Assembly: GCA_963792815.1 (NCBI GenBank)
Contig: CAWBXR010000007.1
Location: 62,001 to 126,000 of the forward strand
Direction: 5' to 3'
Length of the DNA stretch: 64,000 bases
DNA from: JARRPM01 sp963792815
GTDB taxonomy: Bacteria; Pseudomonadota; Gammaproteobacteria; Pseudomonadales; Halieaceae
Each line of letters opens with the position of its first letter. The first letter of the stretch is position 1. This document shows, piece by piece, positions 8,154-15,221 of the stretch. The notes under the pieces are model-generated. The model had not been told where the DNA came from, did no database searches, and was given only the letters and a program-made list of their open reading frames with translations. The position numbers and the translations under genes were made by a program.

Positions 8154-9023
8154 ATGAACACATTGCACGCCAGTATCCCCCCCCTACGCGACTTTGTCGC
8201 CGCCAACAAGCGCCTGGTTGTTATCACCGGCGCCGGCGTCAGTGTGTCTTCCGGCATACCCACCTATCGCGACCGCGGCGGGGTCTGGCGCCACAGTGCT
8301 CCCATCACCCACCAGGAATTTGTCGCAAACGCCGGCCGGCGTCGCCGTTACTGGGCGCGCTCGCTGTTGGGCTGGCCCGCGGTGCGTGACGCGCGGCCAA
8401 ATGCCGCGCACCTGGCGCTGGCCCGGCTGGAGCAATTGGGCCACATCGCTCTATTGATCACCCAGAATGTAGACCGGCTGCACCAGCGCGCCGGCAGCGC
8501 GGCGGTCATCGACCTGCATGGCAGGGTCGACCGGGTGCGCTGCCTGGACTGTGGCGGGATAGTCGCCCGGGAGCTGGTGCAGCAACAACTGCTGCGTGAC
8601 AATCCGTTACATACGGACATCGCGGCGCCCCGGCGCCCTGACGGTGACGCGGATGTCAGCGACGAATGGGTTGAGAGCATCACGGTGCCGGCCTGTGGCC
8701 TGTGTGGCGGCACGCTGATCCCGGACGTGGTTTTTTACGGGGGCACGGTACCCCGGGAGCGGGTCCAGGCATGCAAGGATGCGGTGGCCGCGGCGGACGG
8801 GGTGCTGGCGGTGGGCAGCTCGCTACAGGTGTTTTCCGGCTTTCGGTTTTGCCGTCTCGCCAATGAGCTGGGAAAGCCGGTGGCGATCATCAATCCCGGC
8901 ACTACCCGCGCCGATGCCCTGGCAGATCTTAAACTGCAGGCTGAATGCGGACCGCTGCTCGAGGCACTCGCCGCAGAAGCTAGCTCTCCGCCTCTGCCAT
9001 CCGCTGGCGGTAGTCCCAGCTGA
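8154..9023 (+). CDS. NAD-dependent protein deacylase, SIR2 family
   Basis: The 289-residue sirtuin shows the NAD-binding GAG motif (ITGAGVSVSSGIPTYRD, residues 25-40), TQNVDRLHQRAG (103-114), the catalytic H122 in DLHGRVDR and a four-cysteine zinc site (C130, C133, C181, C184). Length and motifs fit class II (SIRT4-like) bacterial sirtuins, which remove acyl groups from lysines using NAD+. It is divergent from the epimerase-merR operon across a 146-bp region holding the MerR-type operator. Its 3' end overlaps the convergent PPOX gene by 44 bp. A sirtuin inside a photolyase cluster is unusual, and its role in light or UV response is only inferred from position. Confidence 0.88.
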   Translation: MNTLHASIPPLRDFVAANKRLVVITGAGVSVSSGIPTYRDRGGVWRHSAPITHQEFVANAGRRRRYWARSLLGWPAVRDARPNAAHLALARLEQLGHIALLITQNVDRLHQRAGSAAVIDLHGRVDRVRCLDCGGIVARELVQQQLLRDNPLHTDIAAPRRPDGDADVSDEWVESITVPACGLCGGTLIPDVVFYGGTVPRERVQACKDAVAAADGVLAVGSSLQVFSGFRFCRLANELGKPVAIINPGTTRADALADLKLQAECGPLLEALAAEASSPPLPSAGGSPS

Positions 9024-9435
9024 ACAGACGCCTGGGGGTCAGGGTGATAAGGATTTCCCCCTCGCTGCGCGACAGCAGCCACCGCGCCAGGGTTGAATCG
9101 ACTCCGCCGAGATAGCGCTGGAGCAGACGCTCCAGCATGTCGGCGCCGCCACTGTCAGACAGCGCCGCATCGGCCTGCCCGCGCACCCCGAAATACGGCG
9201 GGTCATTGGTGGCGATCTCGAAGCCGACACGGGCGTTGGCCCGCAGCAACGCAACCAGCTGTGACGAGTTGTGGGAGGCGCACATGAGCTGCCCCTGCTG
9301 ATAAACAAACCAGACCGACACGACCCGGGGATAGCCGTCCGACCCGACACAGGCGAGGCGCATGGGGTAGTGGCAGCCCTCCAGGAAATCGGCTATTTGC
9401 CCGGTCGACCAGGGCCCCTTGATACTGGCTTGCAT
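8980..9435 (-). CDS. Pyridoxamine 5'-phosphate oxidase (PPOX) family flavoprotein
   Basis: A 151-residue split-barrel protein. The fold is indicated by the order RLACVGSDGYPRVVSVWFVY (residues 23-42), then LMCASHNSSQLVALLRANARVGF and the GVRGQADA strand, the usual flavin-binding PPOX layout. Such proteins bind FMN, F420 or haem; true PdxH residues for pyridoxamine phosphate are not evident, so vitamin B6 oxidation should not be assumed. It is divergent from the photolyase gene (120 bp between starts), suggesting shared regulation with it, and its end overlaps the sirtuin gene. Confidence 0.75.
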   Translation of the reverse strand: MQASIKGPWSTGQIADFLEGCHYPMRLACVGSDGYPRVVSVWFVYQQGQLMCASHNSSQLVALLRANARVGFEIATNDPPYFGVRGQADAALSDSGGADMLERLLQRYLGGVDSTLARWLLSRSEGEILITLTPRRLFSWDYRQRMAEAES

Positions 9436-9555
9436 GGCTGTTGCCTCACAGGTTCATCAGTGCTGTATGCTGGCCCTGATTATCCGGTAGTCACGCCGCA
9501 AACACCAACCCCGCCGACCAGTGATCCTGGACGCGGCCAGGAGCGTAACAAGCCC

Positions 9556-11022
9556 ATGTCATCCCCGATTATCTTCTGGTTCCGCCAGGACCTGCGCACC
9601 CGCGACCTGCCGGGTCTCCTGGCGGCTGCCGCCACCGGCCGCCCACTCATCGCTTGTTACATCCTGGACGAGGTCTCGGCGGGAGAGCACGCGCCAGGCA
9701 GCGCCAGCCGCTGGTGGCTGCACTACAGCCTCGAGGCACTGGCCGCAGAGGTGGCGCAACTCGGTGGCAAGCTGGTATTGCGCCGTGGCAGCGCGGCGGG
9801 GGAACTGGATCGACTCATCGAGGAAACCGGTGCCGACTCGGTGTACTGCTCCAGGATATACGAGCCCTGGGCCGACACCCTGGAGACAGCGCTGCACGCC
9901 TCGCTGGACACCCGGGGCATCGATTTCAGGCGCTACCCCGGTTCACTGCTGTTTGAACCTGGCAAGGTGATGAACTTGAGCGGCGGTCCCTTCAAGGTAT
10001 TCACGCCGTTCTGGCGGCACTGCCGCGCGTCCAGCGTGCCGGCGAGCCCAAAGCCCCGCCCCGAGGGAGCCTCCTGGTTCGATTCGTCCCTCGACAGCGA
10101 TGCCCTTGCCGCATGGCAGTTGCTGCCGCATGCCCCGGACTGGGCACAGGGCTGGCCGGCTCTATGGCAACCCGGTTCTGCCGGCGCCTACCGGCGCCTC
10201 GAGCGGTTCCTTGCAGGCCCCGTCGAGGATTACAGCGAGGGACGCAACCACCCCGCCCGTGAGGCCACCTCTCGCCTGTCCGCCCACCTGCACTTTGGTG
10301 AAATCTCGCCGCGAGTCGTCTGGCACGCCGCCAGGGAACTAGCCGCCAGGGAGGTCCACAGCGAACAGCAGATCGATAAATTTCTCAGCGAGATGGGCTG
10401 GCGCGAGTTTTCCCATCACCTGCTCTACCACTTCCCCCACATAGACTCGGAGCCCTTCAAACCACAGTTCAGGGAGTTCCCCTGGCTGGGCAACGAGGTG
10501 GCACTGCGGGCCTGGCAGCGGGGCCAGACCGGCTACCCTATCGTGGACGCCGGGATGCGGGAGCTGTGGCACACCGGCTATATGCACAACCGCATACGAA
10601 TGGTGGTGGCCTCGTTCCTGACCAAGCACCTGCTGGTGCACTGGCGCGCCGGCGCCAGGTGGTTCTGGGACACCCTGGTGGACGCCGACCTGGCCAACAA
10701 CAGTTGCGGCTGGCAGTGGGTGGCGGGTAGTGGCGCCGACGCCTCGCCCTACTTCCGCATTTTCAACCCGGTCATCCAGGGCGAAAAATTCGATGCCCAG
10801 GGCAGCTACCTGCGCCAGTGGGTGCCGGAACTGGCCCTGCTGCCCGACCGCTACCTGAACCGTCCCTGGGAGGCTCCCCCTGAAGTGCTGGATAAAGCGG
10901 GGGTCAGGCTGGGGGAAAACTATCCCCACCCGCTGGTGGACCACAAGTCGGCGCGGGAGTCCGCCCTGGCGGCTTATGCCTCTATCCGGGAATCCGGCCA
11001 GCAGGAAAGTGCCATCACGTAA
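9556..11022 (+). CDS. phrB: Deoxyribodipyrimidine photolyase
   Basis: The 488-residue protein starts at ATG 9556 with IIFWFRQDLRTRDLPGLL, the antenna-binding Rossmann domain of class I CPD photolyases. Upstream in-frame codons lack homology, which decides this start. The C-terminal FAD domain shows GYPIVDAGMRELWHTGYMHN, then NRIRMVVASFLTKHL, WFWDTLVDADLANN and WQWVAGSGADASPYFRIFNP, the canonical FAD and DNA-lesion pocket. It repairs cyclobutane pyrimidine dimers with blue light. Neighbours (PPOX protein, sirtuin, TIGR01777 epimerase, MerR regulator) form a probable light-induced set. Confidence 0.95.
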   Translation: MSSPIIFWFRQDLRTRDLPGLLAAAATGRPLIACYILDEVSAGEHAPGSASRWWLHYSLEALAAEVAQLGGKLVLRRGSAAGELDRLIEETGADSVYCSRIYEPWADTLETALHASLDTRGIDFRRYPGSLLFEPGKVMNLSGGPFKVFTPFWRHCRASSVPASPKPRPEGASWFDSSLDSDALAAWQLLPHAPDWAQGWPALWQPGSAGAYRRLERFLAGPVEDYSEGRNHPAREATSRLSAHLHFGEISPRVVWHAARELAAREVHSEQQIDKFLSEMGWREFSHHLLYHFPHIDSEPFKPQFREFPWLGNEVALRAWQRGQTGYPIVDAGMRELWHTGYMHNRIRMVVASFLTKHLLVHWRAGARWFWDTLVDADLANNSCGWQWVAGSGADASPYFRIFNPVIQGEKFDAQGSYLRQWVPELALLPDRYLNRPWEAPPEVLDKAGVRLGENYPHPLVDHKSARESALAAYASIRESGQQESAIT

Positions 11023-11041
11023 ACCCTCGCCGCGATAAATC

Positions 11042-11078
11042 GGCCGCGCCCGGCTGCCCCGGCGCGGTTCTTTAGCCT
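11042..11078 (+). terminator. Probable terminator after phrB
   Basis: A GC-rich hairpin with arms CCGCGCC and GGCGCGG is followed by TTCTTTAG, 20-55 bp after the photolyase stop. The T-run is interrupted, so termination may be only partial. Confidence 0.45.
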
Positions 11079-11256
11079 GGTTTTATTAGTCAAGCTTAAT
11101 CTATTGTTTTCTATACATTTCCAGATTTCGAAAAACTGTACTTTTCGCCTGTTTTTGCATGCGATGGCGACGCGCTGTCTGTAGTTTTTTCCACAGGCCA
11201 CCCCGGGTGAGGAAACACCATACCCCGGATGGATTTGTGACTACGGGGAGCAGGTC

Positions 11257-12177
11257 ATGTTGTTGTGGGCAAAAATTGCCGCCGCGCTGGGATTCGGCGC
11301 ACTGCTGATGGGCAGCAAGATCATCATTCACGTACCCCCGGGGGGATCTGTTGTGTCCTCCTCGGGCCTGTTTGCCTGCGCCGGGGGGGAAGTCTGTACC
11401 ATCGACATCGACAAGCAGTACTTCGCAGAGACTTTCTCCGCTGAAGCTGAGCCGGGTTTCGAATTTGAGGGCTGGGATGACAGGCCAGGTGCGCTTTGCG
11501 GCGGTAGCCGCGACCCCGATTGCAGTGAACTGGACGAGGGGCCTTTCGCGGGTATCGACGGCGGGCGCGAGGAGTTGCAGCGCGGCAGCAGCCTGACGCT
11601 GCGCCCTGCCTTCGCGGCAACGGCTTACGCCTCTCCCCAAATGGCGCCGCGCATCGACGTCAGGTCATTCCACCGCACCCGCTACTACCAGGTCAGCGGC
11701 GGTAGCCAGGAAGAAATCTGGGCCCAGCTGCACGGCGCCGCCAACCCGCTGGCAGTGGACCGCAACGCCGGGGTGAAGCCCCTGGGCCACGCCAGCTTCC
11801 AGTACCAGTACGACTACCGTAGCGCATTTGCTGAAAGCGCAGCGAACTGCCGGGTTGAGTCCGGCACATTGCAACTGCGCTTTGAAACGGTCCTGCCGCG
11901 CCTGGCGCTCAAGGAGCAGACCAGTGAACTCCTCAGGAATCGCTGGCAGCCCCTGCAGGAACTCATTACGGAACATGAGGCCGGCCACCACGCGATCTAT
12001 CGCCGGCTGGTCACCCAACTGCCCCGGGTCATGTCGGGCCTGGGCGCCGTGCCCTGCCCGGAGTTGGATGAGCAGGTGCGGCTGGCAGTGGAAGAGGCGG
12101 TGGCGACAGTCCGCCGGGCCAGTGCCGACTACGATGCACATGACGGCGGTGACACCTACCTCGCATCTACACTTTAG
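11257..12177 (+). CDS. Secreted DUF922-type Zn-protease-like protein
   Basis: The 306-residue protein begins with a hydrophobic segment (MLLWAKIAAALGFGALLMG) that looks like a signal peptide or anchor. Residues 25-120 contain two cysteine pairs and a PGFEFEGW motif, as in divergent InlB-type/bacterial repeat modules. The second half resembles DUF922: a basic-aromatic beta region, a CRVESGTLQLRFETVLP strand, and the zinc-type motif H240-E-A-G-H244 in TEHEAGHHAIYRRL. DUF922 proteins are predicted zinc metalloproteases exported to the envelope, with unknown targets. GGGGAGCAG before the ATG is a good ribosome site. It stands alone between phrB and the carboxypeptidase gene. Confidence 0.65.
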   Translation: MLLWAKIAAALGFGALLMGSKIIIHVPPGGSVVSSSGLFACAGGEVCTIDIDKQYFAETFSAEAEPGFEFEGWDDRPGALCGGSRDPDCSELDEGPFAGIDGGREELQRGSSLTLRPAFAATAYASPQMAPRIDVRSFHRTRYYQVSGGSQEEIWAQLHGAANPLAVDRNAGVKPLGHASFQYQYDYRSAFAESAANCRVESGTLQLRFETVLPRLALKEQTSELLRNRWQPLQELITEHEAGHHAIYRRLVTQLPRVMSGLGAVPCPELDEQVRLAVEEAVATVRRASADYDAHDGGDTYLASTL

Positions 12178-12381
12178 TTTCCACTACGCCAGCTTTTCAA
12201 GCCCGCACCCCGGGACACGTCCAACCGATGCGGTAGCCAGCTGATTCCCCACCCACTTCCGCTCGCAAGCGGGCCCGGTGGCTATGGACAATGCAACGGC
12301 GCCCCTCTACCCTGCCCCTCTTTTCCCGGCTGGTAAAAAACCGGGATGTCCTGTTGGTATTCCTGACCCGGAGCGCAAGCA

Positions 12382-13872
12382 ATGAACGCCTACAACACAC
12401 TGGAAGCACGCAAAAAGCGGGTTGCCGCGATCAACAACGCCATGGGAATCCTGCAATGGGACCAGCAGACTATGATGCCGGAGGGCGCAGCACCCGCCCG
12501 GGCGTCGGTGCTGGCCGAGCTGAGCGTGATGACCCACGAAATGGAGACCGCTGCGGAACTGTCCGACCTGATTGAAAAGGCCGAGACGGAGGCCGGGCAG
12601 CTGGACCAATGGCAGCGGGCGAACCTGAGGGAAATACGCCACCAGTTCATCCATGCCAACGCGATGCCGGCGGACCTGGTCGAAAAAATCGTCATGGCCC
12701 AGTCAGACGCCCATATGACCTGGCGGGTCGCACGCCCCAACAACGATTTCAACAGCCTGGCGCCCAAGCTGGACAAGCTGTTTCAGCTCAAGCGCGAAGA
12801 GGCCAATATCAAGTCCGGCATCATGGGTGTCACACCCTATGAAGCGATGCTCGACCAGTTCGATCCCGGCCGTCGCGAAGTTCAGGTGGACAGCATTTTC
12901 GATGACCTGGAGAGCTTCCTGCCCGGATTCGTGCAACAGGTCATGGCGAAGCAGGCGGCGGCTCCCCAGGCTGTTATGCCCGAGGGGCCGTTTCCGGTGA
13001 AAAAACAGCGGGAGCTGAGCCACGAAGTGATGAAAATATTCGGCTTTCCCTTCGACCGGGGACGGCTGGATACCGCCCACCACCCCTTCAGTGGCGGCGC
13101 CGATGGCGATGTGCGGATCACTACCCGCTACGACGAGAAGGACTTCATGAAAAGCCTGATGGCGGTGATCCATGAAACCGGCCACGCGCTCTACGAGGAC
13201 GGGCGCCCCGCCCGGTGGCTGGGCCAACCGGTGGGCAACTCCCGGGGCATGACCCTGCACGAGAGCCAGTCACTCCTGCTGGAAATGCAGGCCTCTCGAT
13301 CCGAAGAGTTTATCCGCTTCCTGGTACCGCTGATAAAGCGGGTGCTTGGCGGCAATGGCCCGGCCTGGGAGCCGGACAATCTCCTGCGAGTTTACCGCAA
13401 GGTCGAGCCGGGCCTGGTGCGAGTATTCGCCGACGAGGTGACCTACCCGCTGCACGTTATCCTGCGCTACAAGCTTGAAAAGGCGATTATCGCCAACGAA
13501 CTGAGCACTGCCGAGCTGCCGGGCGCCTGGAATGAGCTGATGGAAAAGCTGGTGGGCATCAGGCCCACGGACGATACGGACGGGGTGATGCAGGACGTGC
13601 ACTGGCCGGAGGGCATCTTCGGCTATTTCCCCACCTACTCCCTTGGCGCCATGGCCTCCGCCCAGATCTTTGCCGCCGCCCAGCGGGACGAACCGGATAT
13701 CCTGCCCGGGCTGGGCCGGGGCGACCTGTCACCCCTGTTCGGCTGGCTCGACCGGCATATCCGCAGCCAGGGTTGCCTCTACATGCCCGACGAGCTGATT
13801 GCGCAGGCAACAGGCTCCGGCCTGGGTACCGCGGCCTTCAAGGCCAGCATCAGGGCCAGGTATCTCGACTGA
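12382..13872 (+). CDS. Metallocarboxypeptidase, M32 family (carboxypeptidase Taq type)
   Basis: A 496-residue cytoplasmic enzyme, the normal M32 length. The zinc motif H264-E-T-G-H268 sits in MAVIHETGHALYEDGRP, followed by the family's HESQSLLLEMQ segment (third zinc ligand region) around residues 294-304. Other M32 landmarks are DVRITTRYDEKDF before the zinc site and EVTYPLHVILRYKLE, then GIRPTDDTDGVMQDVHWPEG later on. It removes C-terminal amino acids from peptides with broad specificity, probably for peptide recycling. The start ATG (12382) follows CGGAGCG. The preceding 204-bp gap has a TCCCGG/CCGGGA hairpin at about 12330-12355. Confidence 0.93.
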   Translation: MNAYNTLEARKKRVAAINNAMGILQWDQQTMMPEGAAPARASVLAELSVMTHEMETAAELSDLIEKAETEAGQLDQWQRANLREIRHQFIHANAMPADLVEKIVMAQSDAHMTWRVARPNNDFNSLAPKLDKLFQLKREEANIKSGIMGVTPYEAMLDQFDPGRREVQVDSIFDDLESFLPGFVQQVMAKQAAAPQAVMPEGPFPVKKQRELSHEVMKIFGFPFDRGRLDTAHHPFSGGADGDVRITTRYDEKDFMKSLMAVIHETGHALYEDGRPARWLGQPVGNSRGMTLHESQSLLLEMQASRSEEFIRFLVPLIKRVLGGNGPAWEPDNLLRVYRKVEPGLVRVFADEVTYPLHVILRYKLEKAIIANELSTAELPGAWNELMEKLVGIRPTDDTDGVMQDVHWPEGIFGYFPTYSLGAMASAQIFAAAQRDEPDILPGLGRGDLSPLFGWLDRHIRSQGCLYMPDELIAQATGSGLGTAAFKASIRARYLD

Positions 13873-13958
13873 AACGTGCCGATACTCAAATACCGACTAA
13901 ACTGAGGGGTATTGGTCCGCAGAATTAAGTCTGAGTGGTAATTACGGAGGGCGGAACT

Positions 13959-14375
13959 ATGTTCGAAAGTATCCTGCTCATTGGCATCGCCGGCTGCCTG
14001 GCGTGGCTGCTGCTGCGCCTCTTTCCCGGGCGGTCCACCAACCGGTCCGGCACATCCCGGGCCTCCTCCAAGGCCCATCCCTATCACGCGGTGTCGATAC
14101 ATACCGGCGCAACCGCCTGTTTGCAGGCCAAGGCCCTTAAACACAGGCGCTTCTTGTCCGGTGAAGCCCCCCAGCTACCACTGGCAGAGTGCAGCGGCCA
14201 GAAGTGTCATTGCGTCTACCAGCACCACCCCGACCGTCGTTCAGGCGACGGCGACCGGCGGGCCATTGGCACCACGGCAAGGGGCATTCTGGCGGGTAAC
14301 AAAGACAAGGAGCGGCGCCTGGTCAGGGGTAGGCGCGAGATCGACAAGAGCGGTGATGACCTGTCCTGGGTTTGA
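13959..14375 (+). CDS. Small Cys-rich protein with an N-terminal membrane anchor, function unknown
   Basis: The 138-residue protein begins MFESILLIGIAGCLAWLLLR, a single hydrophobic segment, at the ATG preceded by GGAGGGCGG. An upstream in-frame GTG at 13935 is less likely. The rest is soluble: AVSIHTGATACLQAKALKHR, then FLSGEAPQLPL, then a compact metal-site-like cluster AECSGQKCHCVYQHHPDRRSG (C-x4-C-x-C-x3-HH), then a basic tail. I know this arrangement as a conserved uncharacterised gammaproteobacterial protein; the clustered Cys and His suggest metal binding, but no function is established. It converges on the tRNA-Cys repeat array. Confidence 0.6.
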   Translation: MFESILLIGIAGCLAWLLLRLFPGRSTNRSGTSRASSKAHPYHAVSIHTGATACLQAKALKHRRFLSGEAPQLPLAECSGQKCHCVYQHHPDRRSGDGDRRAIGTTARGILAGNKDKERRLVRGRREIDKSGDDLSWV

Positions 14376-14574
14376 GGACCGGGGACGGTCTTACTGGATG
14401 ATCTGCGGGAGTCACCGGGCCCTTGTCCCGACCAGGCGTCCCATATGGCGGCGGCGCTGGCCTTGAAACATTGCCGCCTGAGTGTAAGCGCTGAGCATTA
14501 AATCATTTATATACAGTGTGTTGCGACGCCTACTTAATGTAAAACTGGAGAAAATTGTCGGTGTCGACGAAGGG

Positions 14575-14937
14575 GTATGCCGGCCAACGTGCACGATCGC
14601 CGCGCCGGAGGAACTAAAATGGAGGCTCGGGTCGGAATCGATGGTACGGCATCCCGGCCGGCGTGCACGATCGCCGCGCCGGAGGAACTAAAATGGAGGC
14701 TCGGGTCGGAATCGATGGTACGGCATCCCGGCCGGCGTGCACGATCGCCGCGCCGGAGGAACTAAAATGGAGGCTCGGGTCGGAATCGATGGTACGGCAT
14801 CCCGGCCGGCGTGCACGATCGCCGCGCCGGAGGAACTAAAATGGAGGCTCGGGTCGGAATCGATGGTACGGCATCCCGGCCGGCGTGCACGATCGCCGCG
14901 CCGGAGGAACTAAAATGGAGGCTCGGGTCGGAATCGA
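14575..14937 (-). repeat. 74-bp tandem array carrying copies of the tRNA-Cys 3' end
   Basis: Four identical 74-bp units run without gaps at 14620-14693, 14694-14767, 14768-14841 and 14842-14915, then abut the tRNA-Cys gene at 14916. A degenerate 45-bp partial unit precedes them (14575-14619). Each unit begins on the plus strand with 22 bp identical to the 3'-terminal 22 nt of tRNA-Cys including CCA (T-loop 3' side, T-stem and acceptor 3' strands). Each also holds a hairpin with arms CCGGCG and CGCCGG around 13 bp. The array lies in the 3' trailer of the tRNA transcript. The layout parallels the rtT repeats of E. coli tyrT. Confidence 0.95.
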
Positions 14938-14989
14938 ACCGGCGTACACGGAGTTGCAGTCCGCTGCATGACCACTCTGCCACCGAGCC
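14916..14989 (-). tRNA. tRNA-Cys (GCA)
   Basis: The 74-nt gene folds as a standard cloverleaf: acceptor GGCTCGG pairs with CCGAGCC, discriminator T and encoded CCA follow, and the anticodon loop reads CTGCAAC with anticodon GCA. In many Gammaproteobacteria tRNA-Gly and tRNA-Cys are adjacent behind pgsA (E. coli pgsA-glyW-cysT-leuZ). Here tRNA-Cys is about 2.5 kb from tRNA-Gly, with an acyltransferase gene between, and it has its own promoter (15081-15108). No tRNA-Leu follows; the trailer is occupied by the 74-bp repeats. Confidence 0.97.
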
Positions 14990-15080
14990 TGAAAAAAATC
15001 GTTGTTGCGCCCGCGAAGTGGCTGATTAACAACTTGAATTGTGCCTCGGCCCCCGAAACTCCAGAGGCTGATGGGGGGGC

Positions 15081-15108
15081 ATTGTATAGACATGCAGCGG
15101 ATTATCAA
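15081..15108 (-). promoter_or_regulatory. Promoter of tRNA-Cys with GC-rich discriminator
   Basis: Minus strand -35 TTGATA (15103-15108) and -10 TACAAT (15081-15086) are 16 bp apart. The next bases, GCCCCCCC, make a GC-rich discriminator as in stringently controlled stable-RNA promoters. The start point would be about 85 bp before the tRNA. The tRNA-Gly promoter has the same spacing and the same -10. Confidence 0.6.
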
Positions 15109-15181
15109 GCTATTCGCAGCCTGACAGATTTTCGGTTTCCCTCACTCACTGCTACGGGAAACACGACCGCGACAAACGCCC

Positions 15182-15210
15182 AAAAGACCGCACAGGCTTG
15201 TCACAAGCGG
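15182..15210 (-). terminator. Possible weak terminator after the acyltransferase gene
   Basis: On the minus strand, 12 bp after the acyltransferase stop, CCGC and GCGG enclose an inner CTTG/CAAG hairpin, followed by TCTTTT. The stem is short, so some readthrough towards tRNA-Cys is possible. Confidence 0.35.
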
Positions 15211-15221
15211 TGGTGTGGCCC

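Noticed and set aside
9271..9555. N-terminal extension of photolyase
   Set aside because: It is antisense to the PPOX gene and its promoter region, and photolyase homology begins at 9556.
14575..14937. Looks like a CRISPR array at first sight
   Set aside because: Units are contiguous 74-bp tandem copies with no variable spacers, contain tRNA-Cys sequence, and no cas gene is nearby.
14577..15108. Several short reading frames through the 74-bp repeats on both strands
   Set aside because: 74 is not a multiple of three, so all frames cycle through the repeat; the frames are a by-product of the array and overlap the tRNA.
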